Positions 17,883-29,700 are shown, counted from the stretch's first letter. The stretch: 64,000 nucleotides of DNA from Paenibacillus sp. FSL R10-2734 (GCF_037963865.1 NZ_CP150170.1:4278001-4342000), one strand, 5' to 3'. Notes: generated by a model not told the origin, from the sequence alone. A program made the numbers and translations.

Positions 17883-19445
17883 TTATTCTCCTCCTTTTGG
17901 CGCATGTGGACGAGATTTGGACGTCTTGTCCGGCGCACGCAACAATGTATCCTTTTGGCTGCTCAAGCCAAAAGGTGCGAACGGCGACAAATAAGGGATA
18001 CCGAAGGAACGCAAGCTCACCAGATGAGCCACCACCAGGATAAAGCCCATAATGACGCCGTAGAAGCCGAACGTGGCTGCCGCAATCATCATCGGGAATC
18101 GAATAATTCGGGACGAAGTAGCGAGCGTGAATCCGGGCATGGTGAAGCTTGCAATGCCGGTAAACGCGACGATAATGACCATCATCGCCGTCACGATGCC
18201 GGCCTCGACCGCCGCTTGTCCGAGCACGATCGCGCCCACGATGGAGACGGCTTGTCCAATGGCTCTAGGCATGCGCGTGCCTGCCTCCCGAATGATTTCG
18301 AACGCACCCTCCATCAGTAATGCCTCGAATAATATGGGAAGTGGCACGCCTTCCCGCTGAGCCAATATATTTATAGCTAGCGGGGTCGGTATCATCTCTT
18401 GATGGTGAGTAGTCACCGCGATATAACTTGATGGCAGAAGGATCATGATAATGAAGCTGAAGTATCGAATGAACCGCATGAATATAGCGTAATCTGCCCG
18501 TTGGTAATAATCTTCCGCCGCTTTGAAGAAATGGGAAAAGGTCGTCGGTAATATAAGCGTATTTGGCGTTCCATCCACAAACACGGCGATACGTCCTTCT
18601 AGCAAATTGCCTGCGGTTACATCTGGCCGTTCCGTATTGTACACGGTAGGAAACGGCGTATACGGCTCATCCTCAATTAGCTGTTCGACATTTCCCGATT
18701 CCAATATAGCGTCCACGCGTATGTCTTTTAAGCGTTTTCTGACTTCTTTAACTAACGCATCATCCACGGTACCGTGAAGGTACATCATGGATACTTCCGT
18801 CTGTGACACGTCTCCGATCACCATTGATTCCAGCCATAGATTCGGACTCTTCAATCTGCGCCTGACGAGCGACACATTGGTGCTTATTGCTTCGGTGAAG
18901 CTGTCTCTCGGACCTCGTATGTTGACTTCCGTGGTCGGCTCGGAGATGTCCCGCTGGTCGCCTCCCCTCAAACTCGCGAGGATGCCGCTCGCGTAACCGT
19001 CAACCATGATCACCGCGTCTCCCGACAAGAGGGCGTATATCAGATCATTCCAGTTATCCTGAACCTTCGCGTCACCAACGGTCATCGCGTTTTTCCATAC
19101 AGCTTCAAATATGATTTTGCGGTTAACCGCGTTCGAAAAGTCGATTTCATCCGTTTGCTCCCATATCAAGTTGGTGGCAAAATCGTTCAGTTTAACCGTA
19201 TCCGTTAATCCCTCCATATAGACAGCCGCTATACGGACATGTGGAACATTCGGCAGTGGAAAGTAACGAACGATCAGATCCGGACTGTTGCCGAGTTCGC
19301 TCCTGATTCGGTCAATCGTAAGATCTATACTCTTCTCTAGCGGCGGTCGACTCCTATGAAAGCCTTCCTCATGAACGGTTTCTTTGCTCTTCACGTTCCT
19401 CTTCTTTCCAAACAGCGAGCCCAGCAGGAGCAAAACGTTCTTCAT
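17883..19445 (-). CDS. gerAA: Spore germinant receptor A subunit (second operon)
   Basis: About 520 residues. It has the GerA signature block (NIRGPRDSFTEAISTNVSLV), then QREGVPLPILFEALLMEG and EIIREAGTRMPRA, and four or five C-terminal membrane helices ending before a basic tail (PDKTSKSRPHAPKGGE). The start at 19445 (MKNVLLLLGSLFGKK) has GGAGG 5 nt upstream; the longer frame from 19460 would include that ribosome site. It is first in the minus-strand operon AA-AC-AB. G+C is visibly higher than in surrounding genes. Confidence 0.93.
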   Translation of the reverse strand: MKNVLLLLGSLFGKKRNVKSKETVHEEGFHRSRPPLEKSIDLTIDRIRSELGNSPDLIVRYFPLPNVPHVRIAAVYMEGLTDTVKLNDFATNLIWEQTDEIDFSNAVNRKIIFEAVWKNAMTVGDAKVQDNWNDLIYALLSGDAVIMVDGYASGILASLRGGDQRDISEPTTEVNIRGPRDSFTEAISTNVSLVRRRLKSPNLWLESMVIGDVSQTEVSMMYLHGTVDDALVKEVRKRLKDIRVDAILESGNVEQLIEDEPYTPFPTVYNTERPDVTAGNLLEGRIAVFVDGTPNTLILPTTFSHFFKAAEDYYQRADYAIFMRFIRYFSFIIMILLPSSYIAVTTHHQEMIPTPLAINILAQREGVPLPILFEALLMEGAFEIIREAGTRMPRAIGQAVSIVGAIVLGQAAVEAGIVTAMMVIIVAFTGIASFTMPGFTLATSSRIIRFPMMIAAATFGFYGVIMGFILVVAHLVSLRSFGIPYLSPFAPFGLSSQKDTLLRAPDKTSKSRPHAPKGGE

Positions 19446-19473
19446 AATAGCCTCCATCAATAAGATTATCGAT

Positions 19474-19503
19474 TAGTTTGCTGAATTTCGCTTTCAAATA
19501 TTC
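19474..19503 (-). promoter_or_regulatory. Candidate sigma-G promoter of the second gerA operon
   Basis: On the minus strand GAATA (19499-19503), an 18-bp spacer, then CAAACTA (19474-19480), about 30 bp before the gerAA start. The -35 part fits and the -10 differs from CATnHTA at one base. The geometry is the same as for the candidate at 10936-10965. The rest of the gap to 19703 holds no convincing gene. Confidence 0.35.
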
Positions 19504-19703
19504 GTAATATAGATGAGGGGCTAGAAAATGAAAGCTTCTTATTTTATACCCAATCAACTATCGATAAAAGTAGAGACGATCTTAGCCCTATCTATATCGA
19601 ACTCTGGAATGTTTGTGGTGGGATGTATCTTTTCTCTAATCCGAATAATAATTTTGGAACAACTGGAGGAGGGAAGGTGTTTGATTAAGAATGACCAAAA
19701 TCG

Positions 19704-20698
19704 TGGTCTATGTAAATACATTAGGAGTCGATTATGTAGATAACAAAGTCGTTGTTTATATCCAAATGGTCAACTTTAGTGGCATTGCCAAAAAAGAGGC
19801 AGGTCAGAGCCAGGAACAGAAAACTTTCATCGGCAAAGCAGAGGGCGATTCGTTTGATGCAGCGATATTCAATTTGTATGCAACTAGTCCACAAAGAATT
19901 GTCTGGAGCAATGTGAAAACCATCGTATTTAGTGATGCAGCACTGAAGAAAGAGAGTGTGGTCAATCAAGTATTAGACGTGTGGGATCGTTATTAAGAAA
20001 CCCCGTCTATCGCCGATCTATCGGTGATTTATTCGCAGCTTAACAGTCCAATGCGATCCTATGAGCAGAGTTCAAATATTGCTCCGCTGTATCTGTATAA
20101 GTTTATATGGAAGTGGAAAGAGAAAGCCGAAACGGTGCTGTTGCCTAATCTTGAAATTTCGCCGGACTGGACCAGCAACAATAAGCCTTCCCCTAACATC
20201 AGCATGTCTGGAATTTGTTTTCTGCATAATGAGCATTTTAGGGGCTGCCTGAAGTCTAAAAATATTTTAGGGATACGATGCTTGGAAAAAAAGACGGAAA
20301 GAACGCCCCTGGTTATCAAAGAAGAAAATACCGTACTTGCTGTGATCGTCATGAACAAAATTAAATCCTCTATTCATCCTAAGATGAAGCATGGCAAGCC
20401 TGTTTTCGATATAAAAGTGTCTATGCAAGGCACTCTTCCAGAGTTGAGCTCAAACCTTAATAGAAAGAGCTTGAGCTTAAAGCGTTAAAAGAAATTAATA
20501 ATCAGATAAAGGAAACTTACTTGAAAGGTTTAGAAATAAATGCCGATGTATATGGGCTCTCAGGTATATTCTATCGTGCGCTTCCGGATGAGTGGAACAA
20601 ATTGAATGAAGGGGGAAATAACACTTGATTTAAGAAGCATCGATAACATCGATATCAAGGTAAATTTGGTCAGTGGGGGTATATCTAAAATTGAGTAA
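19704..20698 (+). pseudogene. Decayed copy of gerAC (13537-14676)
   Basis: DNA from TGGTCTATG to the stop closely follows gerAC from its position 13622 to 14676. The first 28 codons, including signal peptide and lipobox, are missing. A stop interrupts at about 19996, where roughly 55-65 bp present in the intact gene have been lost. Single-base losses shift the frame again near 20461 and 20610. No intact product is possible. Similarity ends about ten bases after the stop. Together with the kinase fragment at 14831-15175 it frames the second gerA operon and shows that a whole block from the kinase to gerAC was once duplicated. Confidence 0.88.
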
Positions 20699-20718
20699 TC
20701 GAATAAGATTGGCATATT

Positions 20719-20767
20719 AGAGGCTGATAAATAACTTTTGATTATCAAAGGTCGTTCTTCAGCCTCT
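20719..20767 (-). terminator. Terminator of the HD-GYP gene (possibly bidirectional)
   Basis: AGAGGCTGA (20719-20727) pairs with TCAGCCTCT (20759-20767), with a smaller TTTGATAATCAAA hairpin inside. It lies 27 nt beyond the HD-GYP stop on the minus strand. The T tract is weak. Confidence 0.4.
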
Positions 20768-20793
20768 TTGTATGTTATGAAATGGTAAAATAA

Positions 20794-22239
20794 TTAAAAA
20801 GAAGAAATAATTGCACCAGTATTTTCATTATTTACTGTACTGGACGGGTATTGATGCACAGCCGGGTTTCTCACACACAGGTTAACCCATGCATCTACAC
20901 ATTTAGGGTCAAAATGTATCCCTTTTTGCTCTATCAATAGATCCATCGCCTTACTATGGGTCCATGCTTTGCGATAGGATCTCTCGGAAGTTAGAGCGTC
21001 GTAGACATCAGCAACCGCTACTATTCTAGCTAAAAGAGATATTTCTTCTCCCTGAAGCTTGTCAGGATATCCACTACCATCCCATTTTTCATGATGAGAT
21101 CGTATAATGCTCAGTTCTTCCTTCATAAACCCAAGGGCCCTACACATTTCATAACCCTTCACCGGATGCTTCTCAATCTCTCTTCTTTCTTCAGTGGATA
21201 GTTTTCCGGGCTTGTTAATAACAGAATCTGGGATACTAATTTTCCCTACATCATGAACTAGGGCCCCCTGAGCTAGCGCCCTTAGTTGTTCTGGTGTGAG
21301 ATGAAGCTCTTCTGCTAGCTTCAATGCATACATCGTTACTCTAAAAGTATGTCCTACAGTATATGTATCTTTCTTTTCTATAGCAATGATTAGAGCTTTT
21401 ACACTTGGTGAGGTACTATTTGTAATTCTTTCGAATGGATCATTTGTAAATAACGCACGCAGAGCCCCTTCAAGAGACCCTCTCACCGCATACTGCTTAA
21501 CTAGCCCGATAATCATTACAATCATCGAAGCCAATAATAGAACATGATACATCCACCAGCTGAGCTTCCATAGCTCTCCCATAACTATTATAAGCTGGGA
21601 TACTATAAACCACCCTGCAATATAGACGATGGATATCTGAAGAGGAAACCGTGAAAATCTATAAGTTTGATAGTATCGATTGATAGTAATTATATTAAGT
21701 AGCAAAACTATTGCGGTAGCAATCCAATTTATTGGTTTCACTGTTAAAGGGATAGAACTTATCATATGTGGAAAAATCAATGACATCATTTCAAAGATAC
21801 TCAAGACCACAATCCAAATTGGAAGAAGTAAGTTTTGCCGTTTTGATAGTTTCTCAACAAGCATATGGTCAGAAGGTAAAGATGAAAAACATAACCAAAT
21901 GCTTGCTAATAACATACTTAACTGCGCTGCAATACCAGGCAGATTAGTTGCAGGAAGTAAAAAGTGTGGTGTCGATACCCCATGTAAAGTGAACATCAGA
22001 GCAAGAGATGTGAAAGAGAGTGATAAGAAACTAACCTTTATATTTCTTAGTCTTTTAGCGGCAATGCCAATCGCAATAGCCACTATAACAGATAACAAGG
22101 CTACTACACTTACAATATAAAAATGTCCTCTAGGCATGATAAGATATGGATCGCTAATAATCCCACTTTTAAAACATTCAAATAAGATAAACGGTATAGC
22201 AACTGAAATTAAGGGTCCGATAAAACTAGTTTTTTTCAT
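20794..22239 (-). CDS. Membrane-anchored HD-GYP domain phosphodiesterase
   Basis: About 481 residues. The N-terminal 240 residues are hydrophobic, with about seven membrane helices, and the C-terminal part is an HD-GYP domain (about 285-465). Visible motifs are HTFRVTMYA (metal His), ALVHDVGKISIPD (HD pair), the helix starting HPVKGYEM, SHHEKWDGSGYPDKL (GYP loop) and VADVYDALTSER. All metal ligands of active cyclic-di-GMP phosphodiesterases are present, so activity on cyclic di-GMP is likely, though some HD-GYP proteins have other substrates. The ATG at 22239 is chosen because GGGAG lies 8 nt upstream; a longer frame goes to 22293. It diverges from the kinase gene at 22432 and may share its upstream region. 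Confidence 0.88.
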   Translation of the reverse strand: MKKTSFIGPLISVAIPFILFECFKSGIISDPYLIMPRGHFYIVSVVALLSVIVAIAIGIAAKRLRNIKVSFLSLSFTSLALMFTLHGVSTPHFLLPATNLPGIAAQLSMLLASIWLCFSSLPSDHMLVEKLSKRQNLLLPIWIVVLSIFEMMSLIFPHMISSIPLTVKPINWIATAIVLLLNIITINRYYQTYRFSRFPLQISIVYIAGWFIVSQLIIVMGELWKLSWWMYHVLLLASMIVMIIGLVKQYAVRGSLEGALRALFTNDPFERITNSTSPSVKALIIAIEKKDTYTVGHTFRVTMYALKLAEELHLTPEQLRALAQGALVHDVGKISIPDSVINKPGKLSTEERREIEKHPVKGYEMCRALGFMKEELSIIRSHHEKWDGSGYPDKLQGEEISLLARIVAVADVYDALTSERSYRKAWTHSKAMDLLIEQKGIHFDPKCVDAWVNLCVRNPAVHQYPSSTVNNENTGAIISSF

Positions 22240-22431
22240 TTTAATGTCTCCCATGTTGGATTCATCTTCCAATAACCACCAATAAATATACAACTATTAT
22301 TGATATGTAACTAGCTTCAACTAGCAATTAGATGTATAAGAGCGCCATGGGTGTCCACTAAAAAGGTGGAAACCACAGTTACAACGAATAACAGTATAAC
22401 AAATTCTTTTTAAACTGGTGGGAGGGCTAAT

Positions 22432-23685
22432 ATGCTATATGTAAAGGAGCTTTTGCTGCAATTACTATTTGTCCTAACACCCTTTGTCCTTTATACCATC
22501 TATTATCGTGATAAAGCCGTAAACTATTCTAAACAATTTATTATTGTTACCTGTATGATTTGCCTCTTTATGTCGATGACTTTCCCATCTAGCGTACAGG
22601 AAGGAATCATATTTGACATACGCTACGTAATCATGTTTTTCGGAATGCTGTACGGCGGTATGACTGCTGGAATTATTCTTCTCATTGAATTTTTAACGTA
22701 CCGCCTACTTATAGGTGGACAGGGGATATTGTCAGCGATGATTATTATCTCGATCACATTTACTTTATCTGCACTGTTATCAATATTATATCGTCGACGT
22801 TCAGGTAATCGAAAGCTTATAACATTTATTGCAGGGATAAGCTTTTCCGTCATTCCTATTTGTACTATGTTTGCAACGGAATACCAATACACAATACAGC
22901 ACTTAAAGTTTAATATTCTGGTAATGCCAGTACAAAATTCTCTCGGAATTTGGATACTGATTTCCCTTTTTAATAAGGCAGTTTCTGATAAGGAATTGTA
23001 CCTGAGATATCTTCAAAGTGAAAAAGCAGAATCAATTGCTCATGTTGCAGCCTCCCTTGCCCATGAAGTCCGCAATCCACTGACAGCAGTTATGGGATTC
23101 CTGAAATTACTTAATGATGATTCTATCTCAAGAGAAAAGACACATAAATATATAGAAATTTGCGTTGAAGAGATAAAGCGAACGGAATTCATACTTTCTG
23201 AATATCTATCAATAGCTAAACCCAATAGTTCAATGATTGAGAATATTGAACTTGTGCAGCAGATTCACTCAATAGTAGATATCATAACTCCCTACGCCAA
23301 TATGAATAACGTTTCATTGGAGATACACAATCAGGAGCATGAACTATATATATCTGCAAATCCTAATGAACTCAAACAACTTTTCATTAATTTCATAAAA
23401 AATGCGATTGAAGCTTGTTCTCTTCTTGTAACAGGTAATGTTATCATCCGTATTGAGCGTCAATCCAAATATGCAAAAATTACAATCATTGATAATGGGG
23501 TTGGGATGAGCGACGAGCAAATGGAGCGACTGGGAAGCATTTATTTTTCAACTAAAAACAAAGGAACTGGATTGGGACTTACGCTTTCATATCAACTGAT
23601 CCGTTCGATGAACGGTGATGTAACTGTACGTAGTAAATCAGGTAAGGGAACGGAATTCACTCTCTCGTTCCCTTTAGATATGTAG
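22432..23685 (+). CDS. KinB-like sensor histidine kinase with 5TMR_LYT sensor
   Basis: A 417-residue kinase. The first 185 residues form five to six hydrophobic helices of the LytS/YhcK '5TM' receptor type (MFFGMLYGGMTAGIIL, YRLLIGGQGILSA). The dimerisation/phospho-acceptor helix is ASLAHEVRNPLTAVMGFL, with the His near residue 210. The ATP domain follows with N box FINFIKNAIEAC, G1 IDNGVGMS and G2 NKGTGLGLTL. This architecture and size resemble the sporulation kinase KinB of B. subtilis. No partner regulator is adjacent, so it is an orphan kinase and may feed the sporulation phosphorelay. The ATG has GGGAGGG 5 nt upstream. Confidence 0.88.
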   Translation: MLYVKELLLQLLFVLTPFVLYTIYYRDKAVNYSKQFIIVTCMICLFMSMTFPSSVQEGIIFDIRYVIMFFGMLYGGMTAGIILLIEFLTYRLLIGGQGILSAMIIISITFTLSALLSILYRRRSGNRKLITFIAGISFSVIPICTMFATEYQYTIQHLKFNILVMPVQNSLGIWILISLFNKAVSDKELYLRYLQSEKAESIAHVAASLAHEVRNPLTAVMGFLKLLNDDSISREKTHKYIEICVEEIKRTEFILSEYLSIAKPNSSMIENIELVQQIHSIVDIITPYANMNNVSLEIHNQEHELYISANPNELKQLFINFIKNAIEACSLLVTGNVIIRIERQSKYAKITIIDNGVGMSDEQMERLGSIYFSTKNKGTGLGLTLSYQLIRSMNGDVTVRSKSGKGTEFTLSFPLDM

Positions 23686-23691
23686 ACAATA

Positions 23692-23730
23692 AAAAACTCG
23701 GCTCAAACTTATCGTTTGAACCGAGTTTGG
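23692..23730. terminator. Bidirectional terminator between the kinase and the SLH phosphoesterase gene
   Basis: AAACTCGGCTCAAAC and GTTTGAACCGAGTTT form a stem of about 14 pairs with one mismatch and a short TTATC loop. The minus strand continues with TTTTTTATTG and the plus strand with GGTT. It serves the two convergent genes that end at 23685 and 23742. Confidence 0.75.
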
Positions 23731-23741
23731 TTAATAATTAT

Positions 23742-26700
23742 TTAATTCATAAACTTCAAATATTGCAAAACTTGTTTGATCATCACCGCAGCCTCGGCGC
23801 GTGTTGCTGCATCTTGCGGAGCAAATGTTGTTTCTGTTTTGCCTTTGATCAAACCTTTGCCCGCCGCTTCTGTTACTGCATTGCTAGCATAATCAGAGAT
23901 ACGATCTTGATCAGCAAATGGATTACGTATTTGAGCTTCCGTTCCATGATCACCTTGAACGAGATGAATAGCTTTCATGATCATAACGATCATTTGCTCT
24001 CTTGTAATCATTGCCTCAGGAATGAATTTATCCTCTCCTACACCTTGAACCAGACCTAACTTCGCTGCTGTGTTCACGTCCTGCGCATACCAAGCCGTAG
24101 CACTTACATCTGCAAATGCATTCGATAAGGACTCTGTCGTTAATCCAAGTCCTCTAACCAATAGTGCCGCAAACTGAGCACGTGTGACCTGACCTGCTGG
24201 TGCGAACGTCCGGTCCGTCATGCCGTTAATGATCAGTTTAGAGGCTAAGGTCTCCACATCCTTTTGCGCCCAATGTCCAATCATATCATCGAAGGTTTTC
24301 TTCCCTTCTACGATCACATACAGGCCATTTTCATTATGTTGAATCGTCGCCACCGTTTTGCCATCCTTCAACGTAAATACGGCTGGGACAAAGCGAAGTT
24401 CTCCCGTTACCGGATCGTACTTCATTACCGTCGCTTCATTCGGATTACTTACTACACCATCTAAGATTAGCGTTCGTTCCACATACCCCGCTGGTGTTAG
24501 CTCCGTTGTCGCATCCTTCTCTTTCAGCTCTGCTCCATAACTTACAACGGCACCTCGTAACCTTGTACCACTACCAACAAGCTTTTCTTCCAAAACTTTC
24601 TGTACTGTCCGGTCTGCTTGCTCAATACGAACATTCACTTGTCCGTTTAGATCAAGGCCTTCCCCTGCCAACTCAGAAACCGGCCATGCATAGCTTCCTA
24701 TGGGACTAGTCACTTCAATGACAGCATCAGGCTTGCTGTCCGCCAAGCGGCTTATTGCTTCCGCTGGAATCTCTATCTCGAAGCCTGCGTAAGAACCAGA
24801 AACCTTAATACTCAGTACCGAGCCTGCGTTTTTTCCTGCTTTTTCAAATGCTTGAATCTTCTTCATAAAGGCTTCTGCATTCAGCTGGGCCTTCACTGTG
24901 TTATTAGCTGCATCCACCTTAAGCTCGCTACCTTTAGATTCATACACCGTTGGATCTCCGAAACTTGGCTCTGTCGTGCTACCGCCGTTGTTTCCTCCAA
25001 CATTATTGCCTCCGCTATTGCCGTTACCGCCTCCACTTGTGCTTTGACCACTGATCGCAACGACTTTGCTTCCGATTATTGTGGAACCATCTGTTGCTGT
25101 AGCTACAATTTTCACCGCACCATCCTTCACAGCTGCCAGCAAACCACTTTCACTAATTGTTGCTTTAGTAGTTACTGTTGTGCCATCTGCTTCATATACC
25201 GACCACGTTACAGATTTATTTGCTGCATCCTCAGGAAGAACAGTTGCTCCCATTTGCAACGTGCCAGCTTTGCTTGTAATGGTGTCGACTGGACTTGTGA
25301 CTGTAATTGACTTTACTTTTACTGGATCAGGGTCTGGCGTGTTGCTTTGACCGCTAATCGTAACAACCTTGCTTCCGATTACTGCGGAACCATCTGTTGC
25401 TGTAGCTACAATTTTCACCGCACCATCCTTCACAGCTGCCAGCAAACCACTTTCACTAATTGTTGCTTTAGTAGTTACTGTTGTGCCATCTGCTTCATAT
25501 AGCGACCACGTTACAGATTTATTTGCTGCATCCTCAGGAAGAACAGTCGCTCCCATTTGCAATGTGCCAGCTTTGCTTGTAATGGTGTCGACTGGACTTG
25601 TGACTGCAATTGATTCAACCATCAACGGGTCTGGGTCTGGCGTGTCGCTTTGACCGCTAATCGTAATAATTTTACTTCCGAATACTCCGGAACCATCTGT
25701 TGCTGTCGCTACAACTTTAACCACACCATTCTTCACAGCGGTCAGTACACCACTTTCACTAATTGTTACTTTATCTGTTGCAGTCGTTCCATCTTTTTCA
25801 TATAACGACCATGTTACAGCTTTGTTCGCTGCATCCTCAGGTAGAACTGTTGCTCCTAACTGCAGCGTGCCAGCTTTGGTTGTAATGGTGTCGACTGGAC
25901 TTGTGACTGTAATTGACTTTATTTTTACTGGATCTGGGTCTGGCGTGTTGCTTTGACCGCTAATCGTAATGACCTTGCTTCCGAATACTCCGGAACCATC
26001 TGTTGCTGTCGCTACAACTTTAACCGCACCATTCTTCACAGCGGTCAGTACACCACTTTCACTAATTGTTACTTTATCTGTTGCAGTCGTTCCATCTTTT
26101 TCATATAACGACCATGTTACAGCTTTGTTCGCTGCATCCTCAGGTAGAACTGTTGCTCCTAACTGCAGCGTGCCAGCTTTGGTTGTAATGGTGTCGACTG
26201 GACTTGTGACTGTAATTGACTTTATTTTTACTGGATCTGGGTCTGGCGTGTTGCTTTGACCGCTAATCGTAATGACCTTGCTTCCGAATACTCCGGAACC
26301 ATCTGTTGCTGTCGCTACAACTTTAACCGCACCATTCTTCACAGCGGTCAGTACACCACTTTCACTAATTGTTACTTTATCTGTTGCAGTCGTTCCATCT
26401 TTTTCATATAACGACCATGTTACAGCTTTGTTCGCTGCATCCTCAGGTAGAACTGTTGCTCCTAACTGCAGCGTGCCAGCTTTGGTTGTAATGGTGTCGA
26501 CTGGACTTGTGACTGTAATTGACTTTATTTTTACTGGATCTGGGTCTGGCGTGTTGCTTTGACCGCTAATCGTAATGACCTTGCTTCCGATTACTGCGGA
26601 ACCATCTGTTGCTGTCGCTACGACTTTCACCGCACCATCCTTCACAGCTGTCAGCAAACCACTTTCACTAATTGTTGCTTTAGTAGTTACTGTTATGCCA

Positions 26701-29700
26701 TCTGCTTCATATACCGACCACGTTACAGATTTATTTGCTGCTTCTGCTGGCTCGGCTTCTGCTTTAAGCTGTAAGCTTCCGCCCTTCTTCGTAATTTCAG
26801 TTGCTCCAGTTTCACTGACCACAGTTATCGAGTTAACTAGTTTTTGACCGCTGATCACAATGATCTTTTCATCAACTACGCTTCCACTATTCGCAGCAAT
26901 GCCTACTGCCGCGGTAGCTACTACTTTAACTTCACCATTCTTCACTGCGGTAAGTAGACCATCCCTACTAATAGTCGCCTTATCAGTCGCACTACCATCT
27001 GTTTCGAACACTGACCAAATGATATCTTTATTCACGGCATTTTCAGGCAGAACCGTCGCTTCAAATTGCAACGTCCCCCCTTCTGTTGTAATCTCTTCAT
27101 CCATAGTTGTGATTGCAATGGACTCTACTAAACGATCTACCCTGGAAAAGAGATCAATATAATTAAGCGTGAAATAAGTATTTGTTGCTCCCTCATTTTT
27201 TGTTCCTGTCACTCTAATTTTTAGCACATGCTCTTTATTCGTCATCGTTGGACTTTCGAAGAGCAACTGTCCATCCTGTCTTGAAGAAGCGTAAGCATCC
27301 ACAAGTGTTTCTGACCCGCCATCAATAGAAATCGCAACAATCCCCTGATCCTTGCCCTTCGCACCATACAATTTCACTTGAGTTCCAGTAAAGCGTAACG
27401 TTACATTTGCATCCTTCGTATTAGAGTAATGGGTATCCCAAGACCCCCAGCCTGAGCTATATTCAAGCTGATTTTGACCAGTTCCTGTCCAGTCATGATT
27501 GATTCTTCGATCTAACGACAAGATGAATTTTTGATAATCCGCTGAAATATTCTCGCTTTGTGTGAATGATGTTCCCCCACCTGTACTGCCATTACTTATG
27601 CCTGTTACTTTTCCAGAAGCTCGATTGATCAATTGGTAATAGCCATTTTCTATTTCCAGGACTGACCATTCATCGAAATAACTTTCATCTTCTGAATATT
27701 CTTGTTGAACAATCGTAGCACCATTTTCCATTGATGCATTCTGTACTGCGAGCACCTTAGAACTATGTTGAGAAACAATTTTGTAGTATCCAGGATCTGT
27801 CTTAATAAATGTCCATTGCTGATTTACCCCCTGCCCCTTCGACCATTGAATAATTTTTGCGCCATTATTATAAGATCCACCATCTACGTCCATATTTAAG
27901 CTACTATGCTTGACCATAATATTAAATGTTTTCTGGTCAAATAAATCTCGTATCGCTTTTCCGCTAAGTGTAATTTTGGAGCCTACCGCAGTAGTTGGAA
28001 CAAATACGGCTTGCCCTGCTGCACCTTTCTCAATCGCTTGTACATTAAAGAAAGAAATAATTGTCTCCTGCTCACCTGTTACATCTGCTTTTGCGCGGAA
28101 TGTCAGATTAGCAATTACCGTATTCTCATCAGTTCCAATTGCACGCTGTGCAATTCCAGCAAAGCTAACTTTTCCAGCAATAGATGCATTGTGGCTCTCA
28201 TTTTCTTTAAATTCAACAAATTCGAAGCTTTCCAACGTTAATAGCTCTTTGTCATACTGAACAACGCCTTCGACACCTGTCATTTTAGATGCTTGGCTAA
28301 CAGTAATCGGAACAGTAACAAGTTCGCCTTTTTTAACCGAATGATCCTCTGTCGTTAATTCAATTGGTGTGCTCTCGGGATCTGGCTCACTCCCATCATA
28401 CAAGTTTAATTCCATTGAAAACTGGTTGCTGGCACGATAAAACTTCTCCTTCGTAACGGAATACCAGTTAACATCAACGTTGTTGCTACCTTTCTTAAAG
28501 GTCATTAGCATAATCATACCTAGATCAGCAGTCATATATTGAGCATCAGCCAGCACTTGCTGTACAGTATTACCATGTTCACCAATATCTTCTCTTGTCA
28601 CAATATCCGGGTAACCTATATGACCCGATGTCACTAGTACGATATTTTCATACTTGCTTACAAGCTTATTCCACATATCATCGCCGTTATTGCCATCATC
28701 AATATCCTTGGATGGATAGTCCTTATGCCTTGTACTAATCTGTTCACCTGAATGATACATGTATGAATGCGTGCTGATAATTACTTTGCGATCTTGATTT
28801 TTAGAAATAACTTGATCAGCCCAAGCCAGTACAGCATCATTAGGTGCAAATTCCATAGCCAATACCATATAGCGCACACCGTTAATATTGAACTTACTAT
28901 AGGTGTTATCCATTTTGCCTTCTTGATATGCACCAGAAAATGCTGGTTCTGCAGAATATTTACTGTACGGATAGAACTGATTATATTTTGTTGTGTCACG
29001 AGTTAAGGTAGACTTACCTAAAATCATATCGTGATTTCCTGGCGAAAAAACATATGGCACAACACCATCGAGCATTCTCATCCCTGTTGATGAAACTCCC
29101 CATTGCTCAGTGTTATTAGGTTCGTCAACCAAGTCGCCAACCTGAATAGCAAGTTTAATCTTTAATTTTTCCGCATTCTCCTTAATCCAGTTTATATGCT
29201 TCATATAGGCTTCTTGATGGTAGCGTACAAGATACTGGGTGTCAGGAATAATAGCAATAGAGTAGTCGCCTTCCGGGAATTCACCATCAAGCCAGTTCGT
29301 TGTTTCTTCATTGTATAGCGTTACATGGTTTTGCTCTAAAGAGCTGTCTAAATACTTACCATCAATTTGAGTAGCCAGCTTCCAGTTTCCCATTAAGTTG
29401 GCTTTATCACCCTGCAAATAAACATTGTAGTTGTTTTTGATTTCTTCAGCTGTGCGAACAGTAGACCATACACGCACATCAGCTAACTCACCATTAAATT
29501 TCATAGATGGCTTACCATTCGTGTACCCTCTATAGTCCGAACCAATTTTCATTTCTCGAGCCGTACGATCCTTAGGCAGTGGCACCTTAAATTGCTCTTC
29601 ATGCATCTTCTCTCCATTAACGTATGTTACAGCTTTGTTTCCTACTTCATCCAGAGTAATCGCTAGATGCATCCAATCACCAGTTTTTACATTTACATTT

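Noticed and set aside
15782..18360. Plus-strand open frames of 60-138 codons opposite the second gerA operon
   Set aside because: Shadows favoured by the higher G+C of this region; the minus-strand genes match the GerA families.
19528..19743. 71-codon plus-strand frame with GAGGGG before its ATG
   Set aside because: It runs into the decayed gerAC copy in another frame, has no recognisable features and lies in the upstream region of gerAA; too weak to call.
24852..26847. Several plus-strand open frames of 70-150 codons opposite the Big_2 repeats, two of them identical
   Set aside because: They are antisense shadows of the repeated coding units. The identity simply reflects the repeat, and none has a ribosome site.
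25030..26850. Regularly spaced repeats that might suggest a CRISPR array
   Set aside because: The period is 303 bp, there are no short palindromic repeats or unique spacers, and the frame is open throughout as Ig-like domains.
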